This document shows, piece after piece, positions 48,590 to 57,270 of a stretch of 64,000 nucleotides of DNA. The position numbers were made by a program, and so were the translations under genes. Every line of letters starts with the position of its first letter. The stretch's first letter is position 1. The stretch is from SCTD01 sp963784675 (lineage in GTDB: Bacteria > Actinomycetota > Actinomycetes > Mycobacteriales > SCTD01): the NCBI GenBank assembly GCA_963784675.1, contig CAWASE010000007.1:1-64000 (forward strand), written 5' to 3'. Below the pieces are notes generated by a model. That model ran no database searches. It had not been told where the DNA came from and saw only the letters and a list, made by a program, of their open reading frames with translations.

Positions 48590-48949
48590 TCAGTCGCTCG
48601 GCCCGGCTCGCGCCCGCGCGCCGGCTTCCCCGAAGCGGGCCAGCCAGGTCGGCGGACGCACCCGCGCCGTGACGGTTACGGCGGCGCCGTCGACGGCGCA
48701 CGCGGACAGGCGAGCCCCGGAACGCTCGGCGAGCACGGTGGCCCGGGCGCAGGCCGCCGGAGCGTCCAGACCCGCCTGCGCAGCCTGCGCTGCGGCGAGG
48801 GCCGCGAGGTCGGCGACGGCCACGGCCCGCTGCCGGGCGACCTGCACCGAGCCGAGACCCACGGCCGCCGATCCGACCGTCCCGAGCACCGCCGACAGGG
48901 CCAGGACCAGCGCCGTCGCCACCCCGCTGTCGCCGCGCAACCGCGTCAC
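48590..48949 (-). CDS. TadE/G-like protein of the conserved Tad locus
   Basis: The 119-residue product carries DSGVATALVLALSAVLGTVGSAAVGLGSVQVARQRAVAVADLAALAAAQAAQAG, a single membrane helix followed by an Ala-rich region usual for 'secretion neighbourhood TadE-like' proteins of actinobacteria (Rv3654c type). A Cys pair (AACARA and SACAVDG) may form a disulfide. It overlaps the preceding TadE gene by four bases. Confidence 0.8.
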   Translation of the reverse strand: MTRLRGDSGVATALVLALSAVLGTVGSAAVGLGSVQVARQRAVAVADLAALAAAQAAQAGLDAPAACARATVLAERSGARLSACAVDGAAVTVTARVRPPTWLARFGEAGARARAGPSD

Positions 48950-49320
48950 GGCAACGCCTCCACCGCGGCGAGGGCGCGGCCAGAGACCTCCAACGACGGC
49001 AGCAGCCGCAGCCCGAGGCCGAACGGACGCACCCGTACCAAGACGCGCACCTCGACGTCGTCGCCGTCAGGCCGCACCTGGACGATCGCGCCCGTCGGGG
49101 CCGCCCGCCGTGCAGCCGCCTGCACGGCTGCGACCTCCTCGCCGCGGGCGGCGACGCGAGCCGCGGCCCGGGCCGCGTCGACGCAGGACAGCTGCGCCGC
49201 CACGGCCAGGAGCATGCCGACGGCCACCCCGAGCACGAGCAGCAGCACCGGGAGCACGACTGCCGTCTCGGCGGTGACCATGCCGCGGGCATCGCGCCCG
49301 AGCCTGCTGAACCTCACCAT
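48946..49320 (-). CDS. TadE-like protein of the conserved Tad locus
   Basis: The ATG at 49320 gives 124 residues. RDARGMVTAETAVVLPVLLLVLGVAVGMLLAVAAQL is the TadE pattern with the Glu near the start of the helix, followed by CVDAARAAARVAARGEE. A soluble beta domain (IVQVRPDGDDVEVRVLVRVRPFG) ends it. Intact. Confidence 0.85.
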   Translation of the reverse strand: MVRFSRLGRDARGMVTAETAVVLPVLLLVLGVAVGMLLAVAAQLSCVDAARAAARVAARGEEVAAVQAAARRAAPTGAIVQVRPDGDDVEVRVLVRVRPFGLGLRLLPSLEVSGRALAAVEALP

Positions 49321-49382
49321 GACCAGCCTCCTCGGCCGAGGGTCCGGGCCGGCACCTGTGCCGACCCGGACCGCGGACCGGG

Positions 49383-49607
49383 TCAGAAGATCGACTCGAG
49401 TGCCGACGTGATGACCCGCTCGAGCAGCCCCCGGACCAGGTCGCTCTTGAGGATCGTCGCGAGCAGGCCGCCGGCTCCGCACGCGGCCACCGTGCCGACG
49501 GCGTACTCCGCCGTCGTCATGCCCGCCTCGGAGTCGGTGGAGCGGAGCGTCTGGAGCCGGACGGCGGCGTGCAGCGGGGCGTTGCGGAGCGAAGACAGTG
49601 CGCGCAT
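49383..49607 (-). CDS. DUF4244 pilin-like small protein
   Basis: AGGAGG stands before ATG 49607. The 74 residues have a leader, then DSEAGMTTAEYAVGTVAACGAGGLLATILKS, the DUF4244 core in actinobacterial Tad-like loci, in which the G-M-T-T-A-E-Y motif plays the part of the prepilin cleavage and +5 Glu signal. It may be the structural subunit of this second system. Confidence 0.85.
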   Translation of the reverse strand: MRALSSLRNAPLHAAVRLQTLRSTDSEAGMTTAEYAVGTVAACGAGGLLATILKSDLVRGLLERVITSALESIF

Positions 49608-49759
49608 GAGGAACCTCCTGTGAGCGCCGGCCGACCGGCCGGACGCGGGTACCGGGCGGTCGCCCGGCGAGGTCGACACTGCTGCGGTCGGCGGGCGACG
49701 AACAGGGCCCCGGCGCACTCTGTGGAAGACCGTGGCCGGCGCCCACAGCCGAGCCCCCG

Positions 49760-50503
49760 TCACGGCGTCGAGAGCAGCGGCCCGGCCAGGCCCGCCACCA
49801 GGGGCACGATGCCGATCAGGACGAACGCCGGCAGGAAGCACAGGCCCAGGGGGGCGACGGCGAACACGCCGACCCGGCGGGCCGCCTGCTCGGCCCGCGA
49901 CATGGCGTCCGCGCGCGCCTCGGACGCCAAGCGGGCCACCGCCGCTGCCACCGGGGCGCCGCCGTCCGCCGCCCGCGACAGGGCCCGCGCCGCCGGGGCG
50001 AGCGGATCGTCCGGGGCGCGTCCCGCGAGCGCCTGCCACGCCTGGGTCACCGGCGTACCGACCTCGAGCGCCGCTGAGACGGCGGCCAGCCGGCGCCCGC
50101 CGGGGCCCTCGACAGCCAGCGCCACCGCCCGTGCGGCCTGTGGCAACGCCGCCCCGCCCACCAGGCACGACGCGAGCAGATCGAGCAGCAGCGGGAGATC
50201 GGCGAGCAACCGCTCGCGCTCGCGGCGGACCTGTCGCGGTTCGAGCCCGGCGAGCAGCCGGGGCCCGCCGAGGGCTGCGGCGAGCCCGAGCGCCGGACCC
50301 ACCGGCGCGGCCACGACGAGGGCGAGCGAGAGCCCGAGCAGGGCGCACGCGGCCTGCACAGGAGGCACCCGGCCCCTTCCGGGAGCGGGCACCGAGGCTG
50401 AAGCGTCCCGTGCCACGAGCGACCCCAGCCGACCGGACGGGTCTCGCCCGGTGAGCGCAGCAGCCGCCCCCGCAGCCAGCAGCACCGCCAGCACGAGGGT
50501 CAT
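49760..50503 (-). CDS. TadC-like type II secretion F protein
   Basis: ATG 50503 overlaps the tadB stop (ATGA). The 247 residues contain two N-terminal helices, a T2SSF cytoplasmic part (RRERERLLADLPLLLDLLASCLVGGAALPQAARAVA; ARADAMSRAEQAARRVGVF) and a final helix (PLGLCFLPAFVLIGIVPLVAGL). It is the smaller of the two membrane platform proteins and intact. Confidence 0.85.
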   Translation of the reverse strand: MTLVLAVLLAAGAAAALTGRDPSGRLGSLVARDASASVPAPGRGRVPPVQAACALLGLSLALVVAAPVGPALGLAAALGGPRLLAGLEPRQVRRERERLLADLPLLLDLLASCLVGGAALPQAARAVALAVEGPGGRRLAAVSAALEVGTPVTQAWQALAGRAPDDPLAPAARALSRAADGGAPVAAAVARLASEARADAMSRAEQAARRVGVFAVAPLGLCFLPAFVLIGIVPLVAGLAGPLLSTP

Positions 50504-51309
50504 GGGACGCCTCCCGCAGCCGCCACCAGGCGGCCGGTCCACCACACGCCGAGCAGGTCCAGCAACAGTCCACCGGCCAGGCAGAGCTGTCCCAGCGGCG
50601 TCCTCAGCAGTACGTGCAGCGGGTCGGCCCCCAGTCCGGTGCCCAGCAGGAGCCCGAACAGCGGCAACGCCGCGAGCAGCAGGGCCGTGGCCCGCGGGCC
50701 GGCCAGCTCGGCATCGACGGTGCGTCGTTGCGCCTGCGCGGCGCGCAGCCCGTCGGTGAGCCGGTCGATGCTGGCGGCCAGTCCGCTCCCCGTCGCCGAG
50801 CACACCGTCCAGCAGGCGGCCAGCGCCCGGAGCAGGACGCGGTCGTCGTCCTCCGGCCGTCCGGCAAGCGCCTCAGCGACGTCGCCCCCGAGCCGGGCCG
50901 CGGCCCCGGCCGCCGCCAGCGCCCGACCCACCGGACCGCTTGCCAGCGCAGCAGCCACCTGCAGCGCCTGCTCCGGAGCGCGGCCCGCCCTCAGCTCGGC
51001 AGCCAAGGACGCGCACGCCTCGACGGCCCGCGCCTGCTCGTCCCGCCGGCGGCGGTGGCGCTGCACCGTCCGGCGTCGACGCAGCGCCGCGACGGTGCCG
51101 CACGCCGCCAGGACGCCGGGCACGATGCCCACCGCGACGGCGACGAGCAGCCCCGCTCCGACGACGAGAACCCTTGCCGACGGTGTGCCGTGCGCCGGCG
51201 GCGGCGATCCGAGCAGAGCAACGAGCCGCCGCTCGGCCGCCCCACGCAGCAGCGCCGGGATCCCCGCCGCTGCGGCCAGGAGCAGCACCGCCCAGCTGCC
51301 GCTGTTCAC
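50500..51309 (-). CDS. TadB-like type II secretion F protein
   Basis: GTG 51309 overlaps the tadA stop. The 269-residue product has helices near its start (SWAVLLLAAAAGIPALLRG; ARVLVVGAGLLVAVAVGI), a T2SSF part (AVEACASLAAELRAGRAPEQALQ; TGSGLAASIDRLTDGLRAAQAQRR) and C-terminal helices. Intact. Confidence 0.85.
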   Translation of the reverse strand: MNSGSWAVLLLAAAAGIPALLRGAAERRLVALLGSPPPAHGTPSARVLVVGAGLLVAVAVGIVPGVLAACGTVAALRRRRTVQRHRRRRDEQARAVEACASLAAELRAGRAPEQALQVAAALASGPVGRALAAAGAAARLGGDVAEALAGRPEDDDRVLLRALAACWTVCSATGSGLAASIDRLTDGLRAAQAQRRTVDAELAGPRATALLLAALPLFGLLLGTGLGADPLHVLLRTPLGQLCLAGGLLLDLLGVWWTGRLVAAAGGVP

Positions 51310-52473
51310 CGTCCGAGCAGCCTGCCGAGCACGGGCGCTCCGTCCGGCGACCAGGTGCCGGCCGGAGCGAGCCCGTCCCAGGTCCAGGCGTCGACGGCGT
51401 GGACCAGGCCCGACGCGGACGGGACGAGCACGCACACCTGCGCCACCCGGCGACGGCTGCCGTCGCGCTCACGGGCGAGGTGCACCGCCACGCGCAGCCC
51501 GGCCGCCAGCTGGCTGTGCAGCGCCGCCCGGTCCAGGCCGGCGACGGCCGCGAGCGCCTCGAGCCGGGCGGGGACGTCCAGCGCGGAGTTGGCGTGCAGG
51601 GTGCCGCAGCCGCCCTCGTGGCCGGTGTTGAGCGCGGCCAGCAGATCGACGACCTCGGCTCCGCGCACCTCGCCGACGACGAGCCGGTCCGGCCGCATCC
51701 GCAGCGCCTGCCGCACCAGGTCGCGCAGGGTGACCTCACCCGCACCCTCCAGGTTCGCCGGGCGGGCCTCCAGCCGCACGACGTGCGGGTGCGCCGGCGC
51801 GAGCTCGCCGGCGTCCTCGACGAGCAGCAGCCGGTCCCCCGCGGGTGACCAGCCCCAGCAGCGCCGACAGCAGCGTGGTCTTGCCGGAGCCGGTACCGCC
51901 GGTGACCAGGAAGGCGACCCGGGCGGCGACCAGATCGTGCAGCAGCGCCACGCCGTCGGGAGGAAGCGAGCCGGCGGCCTGCAGCTCGGCCAGCGTGAAG
52001 GCGCGGGTCCGCGCCACGCGCAGCGACAGACAGGTGCCGCCCGGGGCCACCGGCGGCAGCACCGCGTGCAGCCGGACACCGCCGGCGAGCCGGGCGTCGA
52101 CCCACGGCTGGGCGTCGTCGAGGCGGCGGCCCGACGGCGCGGCGAGCCGCTGGGCCAGCCGACGCACCGCGCCGTCGTCGGCGAACCGGATCGAGGTGCG
52201 CTCCAGGCCCTTCCCGCGGTCGGTCCACACCTCGTGCGGGCCGTTGACGAGCACGTCGGTGACCAGCGGGTCGCGCAGCAGCGGCTCGAGCGGACCAGCG
52301 CCGGCGATCTCGCTCTGCAGGCCGCGCACCATGCTCCGCAGCTCGGCGTCGCCGCGCAGCGCCCCGCCCTCCACGCGCAGCGCGGCGGCCACGGCGCCGG
52401 CGGTCGGCGCGCCGCCGGTCTCGGCGACCCGCTGTCGCACCCGCTCCAGCAGGGCGGGGTCGGGTGCGGTCAT
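51306..52473 (-). CDS. TadA-like ATPase of the conserved Tad locus, one frameshift
   Basis: ATG 52473 overlaps the ssd stop. The N-terminal domain (IAGAGPLEPLLRDPLVTDVLVNG) and Walker A (VTGGTGSGKTTLLSALLG) are in one frame. From a five-C run near 51836-51840 the rest is in another frame: GDRLLLVEDAGELAPAHPHVV, QALRMRPDRLVVGEVRGAEV and GCGTLHANSALDVPARLEAL. Restored length about 388 residues. The break sits in a homopolymer and is probably a sequence error. Confidence 0.88.
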
Positions 52474-53555
52474 GCGGCCCGGCCCAGGGCCGGCAGCAGC
52501 TCGTCGAGCAGCCGTGCGCAGACCCCCGCCAGGGGGCCGCGTCCGCGCCGGGCCGGCGGCTGGCCCTGCTCGAGGGCGGCGTCCAGCCCGGCCTCGGGCT
52601 TGAGGTCGCCGAGCAGCGGGAGCCCGAGCCCGCCGGCCACGCTCAGGCCGGTGAGCCCGCCCGGTGACGGCCCGCGGGTGACCACGCGCAGGTCCTGGCA
52701 GAGCAGGCCCAGCCCCGCGGCCACGCGTCCGGCCGAGGCGACCGCCCGGACCTCTCGCGGGACGACGAGCAGCGTCGTCGTCGCAGCCCCGAGCGCTACC
52801 CGCGTGCCGTCGTCCAGGTGGCGAGGCAGATCGACGACGACGAGCTCGCCGGCGCGCCGGCCGGCCGCCAGCACCGCCTCGACCGCCTCCGGTGTCGCCG
52901 GGGCCGAGCCGCCACGGTCCCACGACAGCACCGACAGGCCGGCCAGCCGCGGCAGGGCTGCGGTCAGGTCGGCTGCTGGCACCCGGCCGCGGGTGGCGGA
53001 CAGGCCCGGCCAGCGCAGCCCTGCGTCGTGCTCACCGCCGAAGACCAGGTCGATGCCGCCCCCGAGCGGGTCGCCGTCGACGAGCAGCACCCGGCGGCCG
53101 GCCCGCGCGGCCGTGACCGCCAGCGCGCAGGCGAGCGTGGTCGCGCCGGCCCCGCCACGACCACCGACCACGGCGATGACGGCCCCGGCCGCAGCCGTCC
53201 CTTCGGCGGTGTCGGCGAGCCGGTCGGCGAGCCAGCGCTCGGCGTCGGGCAGGAAGACGACGTGCTCGGCACCCACCTCGACGGCTCGCTGCCAGATGCC
53301 GGCGTCGTCGAGGTCGGTACCGACCAGGACGACACCGGGGCGCCTCGGCAGCTGCAGCTTCACCAGACCGGCGGCGGCGTCCGGTCCCAGCACGATCATC
53401 GGCGCGTGCCGCCAGGATCCCCGCGCGCCTACGGCATCGACCGCGACCTCCGGCTCGCTGGCGGCGGTCGCCGCCACCCGCAGCAGCTCGTCCAACAGGT
53501 CGGGATCGCCGGTGACGATCAGGGGGCGGGTCGGGACAGGGACAGGACGGTCCAC
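52470..53555 (-). CDS. ssd: Septum site-determining-like protein (Ssd, Rv3660c type)
   Basis: From GTG 53555 the protein has an N-terminal Rossmann-like receiver-type domain (LIVTGDPDLLDELLRVAATAA; GVVLVGTDLDDAGIWQ) and a C-terminal MinD-like ATPase region (VIAVVGGRGGAGATTLACALAVTAARAGRRVLLVDGDPLGGGIDLVFG) with a P-loop of the deviant form. In M. tuberculosis the homologue Ssd affects septum placement; in this locus it also sits where a TadZ/CpaE would, heading the ATPase and platform genes. Upstream in-frame codons make a longer start possible. Confidence 0.85.
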   Translation of the reverse strand: MDRPVPVPTRPLIVTGDPDLLDELLRVAATAASEPEVAVDAVGARGSWRHAPMIVLGPDAAAGLVKLQLPRRPGVVLVGTDLDDAGIWQRAVEVGAEHVVFLPDAERWLADRLADTAEGTAAAGAVIAVVGGRGGAGATTLACALAVTAARAGRRVLLVDGDPLGGGIDLVFGGEHDAGLRWPGLSATRGRVPAADLTAALPRLAGLSVLSWDRGGSAPATPEAVEAVLAAGRRAGELVVVDLPRHLDDGTRVALGAATTTLLVVPREVRAVASAGRVAAGLGLLCQDLRVVTRGPSPGGLTGLSVAGGLGLPLLGDLKPEAGLDAALEQGQPPARRGRGPLAGVCARLLDELLPALGRAA

Positions 53556-53908
53556 GCGGCGGCTCCGAGCACGGTGCCGGCTGATGCCGGCGGATGCCCG
53601 AAGCCTCACGCCGCCTCATCCTGGCGGGAAGGGGCGGCACCCCGTCTGTGGACGGCTGTCGCTGCTGTGGAGGCAGGACCGGCATGCGGACGACCCTCAC
53701 CCGGGGGGGATGGGTGAGGGCCGTCTCGCACAGCCCGACGTCAGGGGGGGTGTCGGCCGGGCTGGGTCGCACTGCGACCTGACTCCATGATGCCCTGTCC
53801 CCGCGTCCGGAAACAGGACCTCGGGGCCATACCGACCTATCCGTGCGGCCATGCGCGAGGGCGCAGGCCGACCTGCTCCGGCACCTGGTCGGCCTATCCT
53901 TCGGTGCT
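53556..53908. other. Divergent intergenic region between ssd and the HAD gene
   Basis: This 353-bp stretch separates the two divergent starts. It has G runs near 53700-53755 and no clear gene. Promoters for both sides should lie here, but I could not identify reliable -35/-10 pairs. Confidence 0.4.
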
Positions 53909-54697
53909 GTGAGCGCCGCCGCCTTCTTCGACCTCGACAAGACCGTCATCGCCAAGAGCAGCACGCTCGCGTTCGGCCGTCCGTTCTACAAGGGTGGTCT
54001 GGTCAACCGTCGCGCCGTCCTGAAGAGCTCGTTCGCGCAGTTCGTCTACCTGCTGCAGGGCGCCGACGAAGACTCGATGGACCGCATGCGCGACTACCTC
54101 AAGGTGCTGTGTGCCGGCTGGCCCGTCGACCAGGTCCGCAACATCGTCGACGAGACGCTGGACGACCTCATCAGCCCGATGGTCTACGCGGAGGCTGTCG
54201 CCCTGTTCCAGGAGCACCGGGCGGCCGGCCGTGACGTCGTGCTGATCAGCAGCAGCGGCGAGGAGGTCGTCCGTCCGATCGGGGCGATGCTCGGCATCGA
54301 CGACGTCATCGCCACCCGGATGGTCGTCCAGGACGGGCACTACACCGGCGAGATCGCGTTCTACGCCTATGGCGAAGGCAAGGCGGTGGCCCTGCGGGAG
54401 CTGGCCGAGGAGCGCGGCTACGACCTCGACCAGTGCTGGGCCTACAGCGACTCGGTGACCGACCGTCCGATGCTGGAAGCCGTCGGGAACCCGGTCGCCG
54501 TCAACCCCGACAAGGCCTTGCGCCGGTACGCGGCGGAGCAGGGCTGGCGCCTGCACGAGTTCGCACGACCGGTGACCATGCACGCGCGGCGCCCGTCGCT
54601 GCCGAACCCACCGGGCCCGCCGGTGGCCTACGCGGGGGTCGCCCTCGCTGCCGGTGCCGCGGGGCTGGCCTGGTGGACCGGGCGCCGACGCTCGTAG
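53909..54697 (+). CDS. HAD-superfamily IB phosphatase (SerB-like, Rv3661 type)
   Basis: GTG 53909 begins AAAFFDLDKTVIAKSSTLAFG, with motif I DLDKT (the nucleophile Asp). VVLISSSGEEVVRPIGAMLGI is motif II, the conserved Lys appears in YGEGKAVALRELAEERG, and motif III is YSDSVTDRPMLEAVG. A short C-terminal membrane segment (VAYAGVALAAGAAGLAWWTG) follows. 262 residues. This family removes phosphate from phosphoserine-like or lipid substrates; the membrane tail favours a lipid-related role, which is inference. Confidence 0.88.
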   Translation: MSAAAFFDLDKTVIAKSSTLAFGRPFYKGGLVNRRAVLKSSFAQFVYLLQGADEDSMDRMRDYLKVLCAGWPVDQVRNIVDETLDDLISPMVYAEAVALFQEHRAAGRDVVLISSSGEEVVRPIGAMLGIDDVIATRMVVQDGHYTGEIAFYAYGEGKAVALRELAEERGYDLDQCWAYSDSVTDRPMLEAVGNPVAVNPDKALRRYAAEQGWRLHEFARPVTMHARRPSLPNPPGPPVAYAGVALAAGAAGLAWWTGRRRS

Positions 54698-55017
54698 GCC
54701 GCAGACCCATCGCAGGCCGCAATATGGATGTGTTCAAAATCACGTCCACCTCTTGCTCTCTGCACGGGACAGGCGTAGAAACGTCCTTACGGACCACCGC
54801 CAAGCGGGCGGACTTGTTCCCCCCGACGGCGGTCCGTGCTCGAGCACCAAGCACCCACGTGCGACCAGCCTCGCCAGGCACGTCGTCGGACCCCCGCCGG
54901 GAGTCCGCGACGGGACAACTGCACGCAATGATCACTTGATGCCCGAGCATGGCGACGGCGGCCTCCTCCGGGAGGCCGCCGTTCCCGTCTGCCTGCGTGG
55001 ATCCGGTCCGCCGAGCC
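54698..55017. other. Intergenic region with a strong hairpin
   Basis: About 320 bp between convergent genes. Apart from the hairpin at 54956-54981 I see no gene. Base composition just after 54697 is briefly more AT-rich. Confidence 0.4.
54956..54981. terminator. Hairpin terminator with UCCG loop
   Basis: A perfect 11-bp stem (CGGCGGCCTCC with GGAGGCCGCCG) encloses the tetraloop TCCG. It lies between the converging HAD phosphatase and MscS genes and could end transcription from both sides. Confidence 0.8.
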
Positions 55018-55899
55018 TCAGGTGCCCGCAGTCTGCTGTCCGGGCGGTGGGGGGCCGTCCCGCAGGCCGAGGGTCGTGTTCCCCGGCCCGAACCACAGGG
55101 TCCGTTGCGGGAACGGGATCGTCATGCCGGCTTCGTCCAGCGCCAGCTTGACGCTCATGGCGACGGCGCTGCGCACCCGCCAGCGGCTCGCGATGTCGGC
55201 GGCGTGCCAGTAGCGGACGGCCAGGTCGATGCTCGACTCGCCGAAGGCCTCGACCCAGGCCTCCGGCGGCGGTGAGGTCTGGACGCCGTCGGCCTGCTGG
55301 CAGGCCCGCACCAGCACCTGCTGCGCGTGAGCGAGGTCGGTGTCGTAGGCCAGGCCCACCGTGAGCGAGGTGCGGCTCAGCGGGGTGCGGGTGTAGTTGA
55401 CGATCGGCGCCTTGAGCACCTCGGCGTTGGGCAGGTAGACCGTCAGCCCGTCGAAGGTGGTCAGCTCGACCGTGCGCAGGTTGACGTCGTCGACCTTGCC
55501 CTCGAACTCGCCGAGCTTGACCTGGTCGCCGCGCCGGAACGGTCGCCGCACCTGCAGCAGCACGCCGGCGACGAAGTTCGCCAGGATGTCCTGCAGCGCG
55601 AAGGCCAGCGCGATCCCGCCCACGCCCAGAGCGCCGAGCAGCGGTCCGACCTTGATGCCGGCGACGCCCAGCGCATAGACCGCCCCGAGCGCCACCAGCA
55701 GCACCGACAGGAAGCGGCCGAGCAGGCGTCCGGCCTGGCGGTCGCCGTCGCCACGGTCCAGGGTGCGCACGAGCAGCTGGCGCAAGACGATCGCCACCAG
55801 CAGCACGACCACGAACGTGACGACGCCGCGGACGGCCGGCCCGGGGTCCTGCAGCCCGGTCGCGGACAGGGCGGAGGGCGGCGGTGGAGCGGAGGTCAT
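55018..55899 (-). CDS. MscS-family mechanosensitive channel
   Basis: The 293-residue protein has three N-terminal helices. The third is the pore-lining helix VGPLLGALGVGGIALAFALQDILANFVAGVLL, rich in Gly/Ala as in MscS TM3, followed by RRPFRRGDQVKLGEFEGKVDDVNLRTVELTTFDGLTVYLPNAEVLKAPIVNYTR, the beta-domain signature. It opens in the membrane under osmotic downshock. The start at ATG 55899 gives a short Pro-rich leader. Intact. Confidence 0.92.
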   Translation of the reverse strand: MTSAPPPPSALSATGLQDPGPAVRGVVTFVVVLLVAIVLRQLLVRTLDRGDGDRQAGRLLGRFLSVLLVALGAVYALGVAGIKVGPLLGALGVGGIALAFALQDILANFVAGVLLQVRRPFRRGDQVKLGEFEGKVDDVNLRTVELTTFDGLTVYLPNAEVLKAPIVNYTRTPLSRTSLTVGLAYDTDLAHAQQVLVRACQQADGVQTSPPPEAWVEAFGESSIDLAVRYWHAADIASRWRVRSAVAMSVKLALDEAGMTIPFPQRTLWFGPGNTTLGLRDGPPPPGQQTAGT

Positions 55900-56052
55900 G
55901 TCCGTCAGTCTCGCCGAGGTGCCGCCGCCGTCGAACTTCGCGCCATCCCCAGCACCCCGGTCCTGGGGATGGCGCGAACAGGTGCGCGACAGGGCGACGC
56001 GGGCAGACGCACGGCGAAGGGAGAAGCGAGCAGCCAGCTGGCCGTCACCCGG

Positions 56053-56886
56053 TCAGGCGCTGCGCCGGATCGCCTCGCACACGGCCAGCCCCTCGCGGGC
56101 CCCCAGGACGACGGCCTGCGCGCAGTGGACGATCCAGGCCGCGACCGCGGCAGGCTCGCCGGAGACATAGCCGCGGAGCGCATCCTCGTACTCGTGGTGC
56201 ATCTCGACATGCCCGACCTCGGGGGCGGAGACCGCCTTGGGGTCCAAGCCGCGGTCGATCAGCACGAGCCGGGCCGCCGCCCGGGCGACGAGGCCGTCGG
56301 CGGTCCCGAAGGCGCGCAGCGCCATCAGCTCGCCGTGCACGACGGCTGCGACGACGACCGCCGGCGCGGACGTGCCGGCGACCAGCACCCGGGCCAGACC
56401 GTCCAGCCGGGCCGCGACCTCCAGCGGGTCGGGGGCCGGACCCAGCTCCAGCGGGTCTTCGTAGGGCGCTCCCACCGGACGCGGCCGCCCCAGCGCCTCG
56501 GTGTCGTCGACCAGCTCGGACGCCGCCAGCACGTGCAGCCGCGCCAGCGCCTGACGCGGCGAGTGCCGCCAGGAGACCAGCACCTGGCCGAGGTCGGCGT
56601 GCAGCCGCACGGCCCCTTCGACGATGCGGGCGCCGCGCTCGTCCTTGCTCGGCAGGGTGACGGTGCCGCCGGCCATCAGCTGACCGCGCAGCCGCTCCAG
56701 CTCGATCCCGGCGCCCTCGAGCTGCGCGCTCGCTCGTGCGCCGCGCAGCGCGGACTCGGCCGTCACCTCGGCGGAGGTGCGGCGCAGCACCCGATGGCCG
56801 AGCAGCCCGTCGACGGCGGTGCGGGCTTGCGCGACGGCGTCCGTCACGCCGGGGAGCGCCAGCAGCGGCGCGAGCAGATCAGTCAC
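56053..56886 (-). CDS. Fic-like protein lacking the catalytic motif
   Basis: GTG 56886 gives 277 residues. The N-terminal part SALRGARASAQLEGAGIELERLRGQL resembles the Fic-type region that carries the (S/T)xxxE(G/N) inhibitor. Further on, VVAAVVHGELMALRAFGTADGLVARAAARLVLI lines up with the Fic loop HPFxDGNGRxxR, but reads RAFGTADGLVAR: the catalytic His and the GNGR Arg are not conserved. The rest (PEVGHVEMHHEYEDALRGYVSGE) is helical. It corresponds in position to Rv3662c, a conserved hypothetical. It is best described as a Fic-fold relative, probably without AMPylation activity; this is inference from the sequence. Confidence 0.65.
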   Translation of the reverse strand: MTDLLAPLLALPGVTDAVAQARTAVDGLLGHRVLRRTSAEVTAESALRGARASAQLEGAGIELERLRGQLMAGGTVTLPSKDERGARIVEGAVRLHADLGQVLVSWRHSPRQALARLHVLAASELVDDTEALGRPRPVGAPYEDPLELGPAPDPLEVAARLDGLARVLVAGTSAPAVVVAAVVHGELMALRAFGTADGLVARAAARLVLIDRGLDPKAVSAPEVGHVEMHHEYEDALRGYVSGEPAAVAAWIVHCAQAVVLGAREGLAVCEAIRRSA

Positions 56887-57270
56887 CGGGGCAAGGCTAG
56901 TGAACCTCTCCCACCGTCGCGGCCGATGACTGCGATCCTCGGGCGCACACCGGGCTGGCGCCCTCGGCCGCACGGACCTGCCCGGCCGCGAGACACCGTT
57001 GCGCGGTATGACAGACAGGGCCAGGTGCCTGTGTCGAACCTGCTGCGTGCCGGCGGCGAGCCGTGCCTGATGAGACTGACGAACGACGGGACGTCGGGCG
57101 CGCACCAGCCGTCCCCGCAGACGCCTCGAGTCGACGGGCAGCCGGCGCCCGGGCCGTCGACGGCAGACTGTCCCCAGCCGGCGCGAGCCGCTCCACGGCG
57201 CCGCCCTCGCGAGCACGACAGGCTCACGGCGCGTCGTGGTAGGGGCAGGTTCTCGCCTACGCTGCGCCCG
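56887..57270. other. Divergent intergenic region upstream of the sensor kinase
   Basis: About 384 bp between the Fic-like gene and the histidine kinase. An open frame continues upstream of 57271 but has no recognised domain and poor codon character. Promoters for both sides are expected but not identified with confidence. Confidence 0.4.

Noticed and set aside
48531..49292. A 253-codon minus-strand frame over the TadE genes
   Set aside because: The TadE-like genes in other frames have clear family patterns and overlapping starts; this frame is a shadow.
55327..57270. The histidine kinase frame extended upstream by 640 codons
   Set aside because: The extra part is antisense to the MscS and Fic-like genes; GTG 57271 begins the membrane helix and the family-like sequence.
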